Assembly (NCBI GenBank): GCA_004335835.1
Contig: RWJK01001787.1
Coordinates: 29,572-93,571, forward strand
From: Scenedesmus sp. ARA3
Taxonomy: Eukaryota > Chlorophyta > Chlorophyceae > Sphaeropleales > Scenedesmaceae
DNA length: 64,000 nt
Direction of reading: 5' to 3'
Both the position numbers and the translations under genes were made by a program. Below, piece by piece: positions 10,065 through 20,785 of this stretch (the first letter of the stretch is position 1; every line of letters starts with the position of its first letter). The notes beneath the pieces were generated by a model. It saw only the letters and a program-made list of their open reading frames with translations. It did no database searches and was not told the origin of the DNA.

Positions 10065-13000
10065 ATGGGGCGCGATAAGGCAGACCAGCAGGGGAAGGCC
10101 CCGTCTTTCTCAAAGAGACTCCCGTCAAAAATCATAGCCTCATACTTTCTAACATCAAAAGACGTGACTGATCAAAGCGATGGCAAGCTGCCACCGATCA
10201 CTGCAGAGGTGGCGGACCAGGAAGACGGGGGAGAGGAGCCTGACCTTGGAGCGATCATTCGCAAGTGCGTGCGACAGCCAACGTCTTGGTGTGATTAAAC
10301 TGTTCCAACGAGCTGCGCTCGGAAGCACCCCGGCAGGCTTTCTCCAAGGCAGCCATTTGACGCACCTGCTGCTGTTGCCCTGTGTGGGCTGTTTTGCAGG
10401 GTCTCTCGCGTGCTCATGCCTATCTGCTTCCTGGCTGGCGTTCTGAACTATCTGGACAGAACGAACCTCAACTTTGCAGCGCTGCAGCTGAATGCAGAGC
10501 TGGGCTTCACCCCACAGGCAAGCAGCGTTGCATTGCGCACTGCAGAGCGCCTGTCTGGATCAAACATGCATACAGCAGCACGTTGCCGTCTGGATCCAAC
10601 ATGCACACATCTGCTGCAGCAGCAAGCATGACTTCAGCCTTTAACACACTGGTGTTTGGGTACGGTGCAGCAGCTATAGTGCGCTTCTCCGCTTGGTGCG
10701 CTTGTTGCGCTTGTTGCAAGATGGCAAGCCTGCACTTTCTAGCCATCATCACCAACTGTACAGCAGTAGGGCCAGGATACCGGAGCGTTTGGGCCTTCGC
10801 AGGCAGCAGGCTAGAGGTCCTGAACATATCAGTGCAGTGCTGTACAGTGGCACGACAGCTGCGCGGCGCCTGCATGCTGCTGCTGTACTCGACCTTCGAG
10901 AGGCCCCATACCCTGTGCCAGAGAATCGGTGGTTGTGAGCTCATGGCTGCTGCTGCTGCTGCCCGTGCAGGACTATGGGCTGGGAGCAGGCTTCTTCTCG
11001 CTGGGTGAGGTCATGTCAGCGGCGGCAGCAGCAGCAGCGGCAGCAGCAGCAGCTGAGTGGATGCACGCAACACAGCAGCGCAGAAGCTCCTGGATGTATG
11101 CAGCAGCCAGGCAGCTCCGTTCAGCGTTAACCACAGCTGATGTTTTAACTGGGCCCCAACCTTCTTGCTTCATGCTGCGTCCAGGCTATGGCATCGGCCA
11201 CGTGCCCTCCACCTTTGTGACAATGCGCTGCAGCATTTCTTGCTGTCATGCTGCACCTCATGCTGTAACCCTTCGTGCTTCATGCTGCATCCAGGCTATG
11301 GCTTCGGCCACGTGCCCTCCACCTGTGTGACAATGCGCTACAGGGCCTGCTGGTGGTACAGCAACTCCTTATCAGCAATAGCACGTTGCACACTCACAAC
11401 GTGCACCTGTGCGTGTGCCCTGCTCACCTTCTTTCCTGCAAACCAGGCTATGGCATCGGCCGTGTGCCCTCCACCTTTTTGACCATGCGCTGCAGCACAC
11501 TTCTCGCTGTCATGCTGAACCTCATGCTGTAACCCTTCTTGCTTCATACTGCAAACCAGGCTACGGCATTGGCCACGTACCCTCCACCTTTGTGACCATG
11601 CGCTGCGGGGCCCGCTGGTGGTACAGCAACTCCTTATCAGCGATAGCGTGTCGCAAAGGCACAACATGCACCTGCGCGTGTGCCCTGCACACTTTTTTTC
11701 CTGCAAACAGGCTATGGCATCGCCCACGTGCCGTCCACCTTTGTGACCATGCGCTGCGGGGCCCGCTGGTGGTACAGCTCCATCACCATTGCCTGGGGCG
11801 TGGTGGCAACATGCGCAGCGCTGATCCACAACCGCACGGGGCTCTTCCTGCAGCGCTTCTTCCTGGGCATCACGGAAGCAGGTGTGTTACATTGCTATAT
11901 GTATGTGTTGGTAATGTGTGTTACAAATGTCATGTTTGGGATGTGTTGCAACATGTGCGGCGCTGATCCACAATCGCACCGGGCTCTTCCTGCAGCGCTT
12001 CTTCCTGGGCATCACGGAAGCAGGTGTGTCACATTTGGCCGTTACATCGTTACATTTGTGAAGTAAGGGGGCAGTTTAGTTGAAGCTGAGACACCCAGTT
12101 CGTTTGTACGGGGGGTAAGCAACCAGCGAGGGCGGGTCTTGCTGTGCTTCAGGGGGGGTAAGCGGAAAGCGAATTGGTCACTGCCAGTCAACACACTGAA
12201 CAGTACAGTGAAAGCCTCACAGGGGAGGGGGGTGAAGCGGTTCTAAGAGACGGCGTGGCGTGTGTTGCTGCAGGTGTTTGTGCCCTCGCACCCGCTGTCG
12301 GCCTGGATGCTGACGCCACGCGAGAGGAAGCACCTGCACCTCACGGTGAGGCAGCCAGGCCAGTGGAAGCAGCAGCAGCAGCAGCAGCAGCAGCACGTCG
12401 AGAAGCAGCAGTAGCCACAGGAACAACATTTGGCGGCATTGCCACCAGCAACGCTGTAGCATCTGGCCAATGCCGTAGTGTGAAGGCAAATGTGTGCATG
12501 CAGCTGCGTTCATTCTTGATCTCAGCAGCCGAACCCCAGAAGCTCCGCCGTGCCTCGCATGCAACCACATGACCAACGCTGCGCCTGCGTTGTTGCTGCT
12601 ACCTTGCCCGTGCAGGTGCACCAGGGGCAACCGCGTGGAGGCTGCATTGTATCTTATAAGACGCCTGCTGCTGCTGCTGCTGCTGTCGTGTGTTGTTTTG
12701 CCCGTGCAGGTGCACCAGGGCAACCGCGTGGAGGCAGCTGCCGCCACGAAGCAGCTGCAGTGGAAGCAGATGATCACGCTGTCAGTGGAGGTGCTGAAGA
12801 TGCCACTCATGTGGTACTTCAGCATTGCCGCCTTCCTGTGGGGTGAGCGAACGATGTTATATCCAAACCCTAGGCCAGCGTGACTACAAAACCCTAGGCC
12901 AGCATGACTGCAGAGCCGTAGGTCAGCGTGTCAGCGGAGGTGGTCAAGATGCCACTCATGTGGTGCTTCAGCATTGCGGCCTTACTGTGGGGTGAGCGTG

Positions 13001-13564
13001 CGCTGACTTATTGGAACCCTAGGCCAGCGTGACTACAAAACCCTACGCCAGCATGACTGCAGAACCCTAGGTCAGTTTGTAGGTGGAGGTGCTGAAGATG
13101 CCGCTGATGTGGCTCTTCAGCATTGCGGCCTTCCTGTGGGGTAAGTGATAAACCCTAGGCCAGCATGACTGCAGGACCCTAGGTCAGCATGACTGCAGAA
13201 CCCTGGGTTAGCATGAGGGAGATCATGTGGTGCTTCAGCATTGCAGCTTTCCTGTGGGGTGAGTGAGGAGCGCCAAAAGCAAGGCCCGCTTTGGCCGTAT
13301 TTGTAACGCGCATCCAAATTATACATTGGCATGGCTTGACGCTCAGTGTAGTGTGCATGGCTAGCAGCCTGGCTGCAGCGCCGATGGTGAGGTGCAAGGA
13401 GCTTGCAGCGCTTGCAGCTGCTGCCGCAGCTAACACCCTGTGTCTGCTCCCCTTTCTTGCTGCTGCTGCTTTGCAGTGCTGTGCGTGTTCAGCCTCAACA
13501 GCTGGATGGCCATCATCATTTGAAAAACATGCTGCCGTATCTGACGCCGTGTGCCTTTTGTCTT

Positions 13565-13600
<36 letters not shown>

Positions 13601-14673
13601 GCTACCTGCTGCCCGCAGTGCTGTGTGTGTTCAGCCTCAACAGCTGGATGGCCATCATTATCAAGAACATGCTGGCAGGCACAGCATTACAAGGCAGCAC
13701 CAGCAGCGGAGGCAACTCCGCAGTCAACACGCTGCACGCTACGCTGTTATCTGCCATCCCGTACTTCTGCGCCGCGATTTCGATGTGGTCTACTGCTTGG
13801 AGCTCGGAGCGACACAAGGAGCGAACTCTGCACGTGGGGCTGCCGTGCGTGGTGGGAGGCATCGTGCTTGCCTTTTTCAAGGAGCTCTACGTGGTGAATT
13901 TTGTGGCCGGCTTTGCCGCGATCGTGATCGCGATGGCGTGCGCGTACTCCGGGCAGAGCGTGATGTTTGCGAAGATCACCGGTGAGCCAGCAGCAGGGCA
14001 GGCGGGTGGTCCATAGCTAGGGTTTTTGTGGGCTTTTGCTCATCAATGGCAAGTCTCTTCCCATCAACACAAGTGCACTCGTTTCGGCGCGTGTGGGCAG
14101 AGCCAGCGCTGCTGTGCGTTGCACGTTTGAGCTCAAGTGCACTGCTCACCTCACCGCATGACTGCTCTTTCTGCTGCTCCTGTTCCTTCTCTGAAACATC
14201 TGCAGAGCTGCTGGACACGCAGCATGCAGGCGTGCTTTGAACCTAGGTGCTCTGCTCGCCTCACTTTCGTGACCACGCTTGCTGCTGCTCCGCGCTTGTT
14301 GCTGCTTCCCTAACATCCTGCAGAGCTGCTGGACACGCAGCACGCGGGCGTGGGCCTCGCAATCTTCAACGCAGTTGGCGCAGCGATCGGCGGCTTTTCG
14401 GGCCCCTGGACAGTCGGTGCCATTGTGGGCCAGGTCGGCTCATTCGTGCCTGCCATGGTATACATGGGCATGTTTTTGCTGGCAGCCGGGCTCATGCTTA
14501 CTGGCTGGGGCATTTATGAGCAGGTCTGTAAGCGCAGGAGGGCAAGGCTGGCACTTCCTGCAGAGGACGAAGTGGTCAAAGATGTTGCAGGAAGTTTGAC
14601 CGGTCAACAGCAGCAGCTGGAGTTGACCGGGAAAGATGCCGGCGCAGCAGCGGCGGCGGGAGGAAAGGTGTGA
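10065..14673 (+). CDS. MFS transporter, anion:cation symporter (ACS) type; central exons apparently missing
   Basis: Exons: 10065-10264, 10400-10517, 10971-11004, 11711-11881, 12274-12345, 12710-12842, 13619-13981, 14324-14673. The N-terminus is cytosolic, about 66 residues. The first helix region carries LAGVLNYLDRTNL, typical of ACS-type permeases for organic anions. Later exons give YGIAHVPSTF, RFFLGITEAG, SAWMLTPRERKHL and the C-terminal helices with GLAIFNAVGAAIGG. The tail is basic then Gln/Ala-rich. After GITEAG the family has about 70-80 residues (helices 5 and 6), but nothing codes for them between 11882 and 12273. Exon 4 ends in phase 1 while exon 5 reads in phase 0, so joining them breaks the frame. 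The locus is either deleted, a pseudogene, or misassembled. Intron 2 uses a GC donor at 10518. Substrate cannot be told. Confidence 0.75.
11183..11640 (+). repeat. Four upstream 5' echoes of MFS exon 4
   Basis: Copies of the exon 4 start (reading GYGIGHVPSTFVTMRC) begin near 11183, 11293, 11446 and 11560. Each follows its own acceptor-like CAG, and several continue into the tryptophan-rich RWWY segment. The intact exon is the fifth copy, at 11711. The intervening intron pieces are also similar to one another, so whole intron-plus-exon units were duplicated. Confidence 0.85.
11957..12025 (+). repeat. Downstream 3' echo of MFS exon 4
   Basis: This repeats the last about 66 bases of exon 4 (ALIHNRTGLFLQRFFLGITEAG region) and its GTGTGT donor, 76 bases after the intact copy ends. 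Confidence 0.85.
12616..12652 (+). repeat. Upstream 5' echo of MFS exon 6
   Basis: This copies the exon 6 start (CACCAGGG.CAACCGCGTGGAGG) with the preceding CCCGTGCAG acceptor, and carries an extra G that shifts the frame. The intact exon begins at 12710. Confidence 0.8.
12928..13262 (+). repeat. Three downstream 3' echoes of MFS exon 6 with interspersed CCCTAGG repeats
   Basis: Segments near 12928-12992, 13084-13140 and 13216-13262 repeat the exon 6 end (LKMPLMW.FSIAAFLW) plus its GTGAG donor. Between them lies a roughly 24-base unit with AACCCTAGGCCAGC, itself repeated several times from 12863 to 13205. Confidence 0.85.
13479..13532 (+). repeat. Upstream 5' echo of MFS exon 7 with in-frame stop
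   Basis: This copies the acceptor and first about 50 bases of exon 7 (LCVFSLNSWMAII). A small change creates TGA where the intact exon (13619) reads IIKNM, so this copy could not serve as the exon. Confidence 0.85.
14209..14238 (+). repeat. Upstream 5' echo of MFS exon 8
   Basis: This copies the acceptor and about 27 bases of the exon 8 start (LLDTQHAG), 113 bases before the intact exon at 14324. Confidence 0.8.
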
Positions 14674-17600
14674 GGGGCTGGGGCTTGAGCGATTGTGGTG
14701 ATGGCTATGTATGTGAGCGTGTGGGTGCAAAGATTGAATGAATGAATGCGGCGTGTGTGGTGGCAGATGTGGTGTGGTGGGCTGCTGGTGATGGTGTGTG
14801 TGTTGCGCAGTGAGCAGCTGCTGCTGTGACATGTGACGATGTATGTTGTGCGGCTGCTTCAGATTGTCAGAACAGTGCAGAGGTGGTGTGCACTGGCATT
14901 GCTGCAGCTGCCTGGTTCTGTGCAACCTTGGTCAGCCGCCTGCATCTGCGTGCTCATGGATGTGTGTGCAATGACACATGGCCGTCACAGGGCGATGCAC
15001 ACATGCACGTCATGGGGGTGCTATTACTGATACAGCATTGCTGCAGCTTACTCCGGTGTCTGTGCTAGGTTTTCTCAGCGCCTAAAGCAGGGGCGCTTGT
15101 ATGCAGCTCTTTCAGGTGGTCGTTGATGTTGGTGTGTGTGGCCGCGATTATCTGCCGTGCAATGCAACAGTAGTATGCATGCATGCTTGTAGCTGGCACA
15201 CAACAATAGTACTGCATGCATGCTCGCAGCAAACACGGCTCTTTGGTCACACACTGTGTGTGCATGCACGCATACTGTCCAGCATTGCCAGCATCTAGCA
15301 GATACTGCTGCGGCCTGACAGCTATGAAAAAGTGCTGCGTGTGTGCGAGCCCAGCACAACAAATGGTGCCTAAATACAGGATGAGTTCTGCGCACAGCAA
15401 CCCACGTGCACCTGCTGCATACTTCATGTGTGGGCGATGCAGTGTGTTCTGGAATGTCTGCCTGCTCTGCATACTACATGTGGGTGCTGCGGCGTGTTCT
15501 GGAATGTGCGCTTGCTGCATACTACATGTGGGTGCTGCGGCGTGTTCTGGAATGTGCGCTTGCTGCATACTACATGTGGGTGCTGCGGCGTGTTCTGGAA
15601 TGTGCGCTTGCTGCATACTACATGTGTGGGCGATGCATTGTGTTCTGGAACCTAAACACGGCTGTTGAGTCCTGTCTGACTGCTTTTCCGCGATGCTGAT
15701 ATTATGTGTGGGTGTTCTGGGGCCGCCGGGGACATCACAGGCCCTGAGGCGTAGAGCCTGTTTGCAGAATGTGCTGAACGCCTGTTCCAGCAACAAAAAG
15801 AACAGAACCAGGCTCTGAGTAGGTGCCTGTCTCATATGCTATGTATGCCAATGGGTTAAAGAGCTGGCAGGGTTGTTGACAGAGACACTGCATGTCGCAT
15901 GTACTCAGGTTGTTGCATGTACTTAGGTTGTGGTGACCAGGCTCAACGCCCCGGCGGCAATGACAGTGTGCTGTATGCGGGCATGTCATTTTGGGTCAAA
16001 GTAACAGCGGGAACGGATGGGACACAATCATGCACCAAGTGAACCTAGTAACACGTTAGTACCCTCCCCCTGCGGAGGAGTTATATGTATGTTATAACAT
16101 GCTCTATTGTGCTGTCACACCAACAAACGCCATATGCTGTACTGCTCAGCTGGCGTGGTGTTGGTTTCATGGACGGCTGTATGCTGCAGCCGGGCTGCGA
16201 TAGCAGAGCTGCTACTTGATTTTGACACAGCGATTGCATTGTTGTGGTTGTGCAAGGCTGCTGCTTGCTGTTGTTGTGCATGGCTGCGTGTGTCTGTGGT
16301 GGTGCAGGCGCGCTGCGCCTGGTGCTTGCACATTGTCAGAGGTCCATGGGCTCGGTGCAACCTGCAGCAGCAGTGTGCAGAGGCGGCTGCTGTACCACAC
16401 TGCAGCAGTGCACTCCTCACACGTGTTGTTAACATGGAGTTTACAGAGTTGTCCCTCATGGATGCTCTACTGGCTGCAGTTGCAGCAATTGTGGACCGCA
16501 AGCAGCTGCTGCTGCTGCTGCTGCTGCAGCAGCATGCGTGCTCCTCTCTATTGTTTGCCAGATCGGTATGCTTTACTTGCTTGTTGTACACCTGTGGAGC
16601 TGTGGGGCACTAGTGATTAGGCTGCTGCTGTGTTTTGTGTTCTTGCTGTTTGTGCTGTGCCAGCATGGAAGCGCCAGTTTGCAGTGATCTGCGGCAATGC
16701 TTGGATGAGGGTGTTCTGTATGATTCTTGCTGTTGATGTTCTGTACTGGCTAGCTGCATGCCGGCAACACTGATACCAGCTGCACACCGGCTGATAGACA
16801 GCTCTGGAGGACTGTTTGGTGCACGCAGCGCTGCACAGACTTGAAGTCTCTGCTGCCTCAACACAACTCCATGCAGTGTTGCACAGCGGCTGATAGGCAG
16901 CTCTGGAGGACTGTTTTGTGTTTGCGCTGCTGCATGTACTCGAGCCTCTGCTGCCTCAGCACAACTCCCATCCAGGAGCCCTTTGAATCTGCCCTTTTGC
17001 AGCTTCATGTGGTATGCTGCACAAACTCGGAGTCTATGCAGCTGCCTCAACACGGCTTCATGGGGTGCTGCATACACGCACCCCAGGTGCGGAACAGCGC
17101 GTGTGCTGTGAAGAAGGCTGCAGCGCACCCCTGTTGCTGGTGGGTTCTGTGTTGCGGTGTTGGTGCAGTATTGACTTAGCAACTATGGTGCAGGCGCCGT
17201 CCTTGTTTGGAGTTGCTGCAGCTGCCGCATTGAGAGGTGCGGCTTCTCACAGATACACACAGAATACTGCAGGCGCTGCACTGCGCAGCTGCTTCACTCA
17301 TGATTGGCTTGCATGTGCTGGCGCCATGCAACGCATGACCTGCGCTGTCCTGCGTGCATGCATCCAAATGCAATCCCATTTTCACCATGTTGTGTCAGCC
17401 GCCTGCTTGGCACAAACTCAACATGCAGTTTTGCGTGGCGGTTTGGGCAACTTGTTGAGTGCTGTAGTGCCTAACCTAACTTGCCTTAATGCTGGTTGGC
17501 TGTTGGTGCTGCTGGAAGCAACAGCTCAGTATGCAGCCATGTTGCAACCAGCAGTTGTGGCAAGGTTGCGCTGCTGCCATGTGATGCACAACTCATGCCG

Positions 17601-18851
17601 CATTGCGTAAGGTGCGCAGCTATGCATCGACCACGGTCCTTTGGGATCCTGGAGCCGTATAAATCTGTCCTTTTACATGCTGCTGCAGCACAGCAATGCC
17701 TGCGAGCTGCTATCAGGGATGTATGCTCGAGCCTTTTCTGACAGCTAGCGGCATTGTTATGTTGGGGTGTGTGTGCTGCGCAGCCCTGGAACTGATACCA
17801 CTGTGGTTCAGCAGCTGATGCTTGCAAAGTGTGGATGATCCATTTGAATTTGTAGCCGCAGCTGGCCTGCTGTGAGTAGGCTGCAGGCTCAACAACAGCA
17901 GGCCAGCGTGGGCTGTGCAGTACTTGATTCTTGTCTCGTCTGTCTGGTCTGTCTGGACATCTGATGACTCCTGCCGGGACCATGTCCAGTGGTCCAGTAT
18001 TGCTTGAAGGTGCGTAGTTGTGCATTTACCTTGGGTTGTTCGGGAGCCGTATTGTTTCGTCCGGTTACGCCTGGAATGCTTGCATGCAATAGTAACCCAT
18101 GTCACTATGTCAACACGCTATCTGTAGATTGTGTACCCCTCGAAGGGACTTGGCGGTGGCACAGCTCCCATGGCAACGTGCCCTGCTTCCCATCATGATG
18201 CCGTGCACTGCTTGGCAAGCTGCCCCCCATTTGCGACAATCACAGGCTCGTTGGGCAGTCGCTAACCCTTAAACACCAGCAGGCTGAGGAGCATTCAACA
18301 TCAGCAGAAGCCTGAGGATGCCTCCAGGCGGATCATCATGATCATCGGGTTTCAGTCTGCCGTGCACAGCAGTCAGGATTATAACGCTATGATAACACCA
18401 CTGAAACAAGTGCAAAAGCCCCCGACAATGCTGTTCATCAAAGCTTGCAGAATGACCGTGAGTTACCGCTTGGTAATTGCAGAACAGCTCACAGTGAAGA
18501 GCTGTGCCGCACTGTTGCAGCGCAGCGTGGTAATGCCATAATAGCATGGCATGACGACCCCGCGCGGTTAATGTTAAAATGTATAAACATAATTCAAAAA
18601 TAAACAGACATCACCGTACCCTCAACAAGCAGAACCCAGCAGTGACTGCCTGAATTGATTACCCTGTTAAAAGTGAGCAGCGGTTACGCACAGGCTACAG
18701 CATTGCCAGCCGGCTCCGAACGTCCAAAGCAACACCACAGCAGGTTCATTCTTGTCGAAATTCACTGGCACTCAGCAGGCCCGCAGTAGCGGCACACCAG
18801 CACCACCTGATTGCGAGAGTATATACGGGACTTTCAGAGGCTATCAGCGCC
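14674..18851. other. Gene-poor stretch with tandem repeats
   Basis: No gene is supported in these 4.2 kb. Contents seen: the transporter 3' UTR, a 48-bp tandem repeat at 15416-15660, and a diverged repeat of roughly 100 bp at 16790-16980 around AGCTCTGGAGGACTGTTT. Open frames here are short or due to the repeats. Confidence 0.45.
15416..15660. repeat. 48-bp tandem repeat, about five copies
   Basis: Anchors TGCATACTACATG at 15468, 15516, 15564 and 15612 are exactly 48 bases apart; a first, more diverged copy starts at 15416 and is 52 bases long. Because 48 is a multiple of three, long open frames appear on both strands without being genes. Confidence 0.9.
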
Positions 18852-19451
18852 ATGGGGAAAAAGCAAAAACAAATAAACCACTTTGTAAAATTGCAGCAGC
18901 AGAAGTTCATGATCGTGCGGCAGCTGCGCCAGCTCCTGGGCCAAAACCAAGCGCTGAGGCAGCGAGAACAGGTACAGTGGCGAATACTATATTTGACATT
19001 TGTTAAAAAAATCAATTCCGGTGTCGTACGGAAAGGGCGCTGTCAACCACGACTTGATTGCTTCACTACCTGCTGCGTCTTCTGTTGTTGTTGTCCTGCT
19101 TATTGCACCAGGTGCTGATGGAAGCAGTGCAAGAACAAGGGGACAACCTGCACTACGTTGCACTGGCAGCATTCCAGCAGGAGGAGGCAGCGCAGTTGGA
19201 ATGCTGCTGTGACTTGCAGGAAGGCCCCTGCTGCTGTGGCGCGGGTGACATGGCCGCAATCACAGCATCACTACTGGGGGACCTGCAAGTGTACCAGCTG
19301 ATGCAGCTAGTGGGAGGCTCAGCAGCAGCAGCAGGAGCAGCAGAGCCTAATACTACGCAGTGGATGCGCTCCGCCATCACACCAGAGCGAGTGTCAGACA
19401 TCCGCTCAGCCAGCACGGAGGACATCGCGGGTGAGGCCAGCCAGCCATGCA

Positions 19452-19485
<34 letters not shown>

Positions 19486-19650
19486 AGTGGTGTGATATGC
19501 ACCTGGACGGAACCGTTCTGTGTGTGACACACATACTGCAGTTACCTGGCCCTCTTATCCATGCTGCTGCTGATGCTGCCGCTGCTACTGGCTTGCCAGG
19601 ATTTTTGCCGGCTGCGCAAGCTCAAATGCAACGGAGCCACCTGCTGACAC

Positions 19651-19707
<57 letters not shown>

Positions 19708-20753
19708 CACTTCTCCCATTTGACATCTCTTTTGCTGCAGGCCAGCTGCGCGAGCTGACAATGCGGCTGAGCCACCTGCTCACGCTGGACCCGCGCAAGG
19801 CGGCACTCATGGGCAGCTCTTTAGAAGATGAGGTCTTCAAGTACGGCGAGATGGGCATGCTGCTGCACGTGGCCGCAGGTGCGCTGCTGCTGTTATATAT
19901 ATATATATGTTACATAACGGCTCTCCTGGGCAGCTCGCTGGAGGATGAGGTCTTCAAGTACGGCGAGATGGGCATGCTGCTGCATGTGGCCGCAGGTGCG
20001 GTGCTGCTGCTGCTGCGGCGGCTGTTTTATGTATGCTGTCATTTTGCATGACACTACTTAAGTACGGCAAAGTGGTCATGCATGTGGCCGCATCTGCGCA
20101 TTGGGAAGGCGCATGTGGCGAGGGTGTTGAAAACACGCATGTGGCAAGGGTTGTGCTGCAGCCTGCTGTGCCTTGCTGTCCACTCATGACGGATTTGTTT
20201 ACATGGCAGGTAAACTGATGACATGTTGCTGGTTGTGCTCGCAGACCGCAGCAACCTGGAGCTGGCTGTCCTGAACTTGGGCCAATGCCTTGTACATATC
20301 TGACATGCTGTACGGTTTATACAACGCTGTGGCTGCACTGCAGACCGCAGCAACCTGGAGCTGGGGGTGCTCAACTTGGAGACGCTGGTACGGCAGGAGC
20401 CGCCACCAGGTGGGGGCAGCTGTGTGGTTTGCATGTTTCAGAAAGTGGCCGCATGCTGCGTGACACTGCTCAGCCCACACTGAAGCTGGGTACGCTGAAG
20501 CGGCAGGAGCCGCCACCAGGTGCAAAAGATCAGCAAGAGGCATTGGCAGGCTGCTGCTGCAGCAGCAGCTGCAGGGTGTGTGCCAGTCGAACCAATAAAA
20601 CAACGCAAACAATATAAGAAATTTAACCAATGCACCCTGTCGTGTCAGCAGCAGCGGCAGGCCTCATGATTGGCCTGTAATGGTGACTGCTGCGGCTGCG
20701 GCTGTGCCCTGCCGGCCTGACAGCCTGGTGCCCTGTTCCTCTCCTGCTTCATC

Positions 20754-20785
<32 letters not shown>

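Noticed and set aside
12863..13205. AACCCTAGG repeats that look telomere-like
   Set aside because: The unit is about 24 bases with CCAGCRTGACT between, unlike a simple telomere repeat, and lies inside an intron.
15065..15835. 256-codon open frame on the minus strand
   Set aside because: It stays open because the 48-bp repeat is a multiple of three and has no stop; composition is unlike the genuine exons here.
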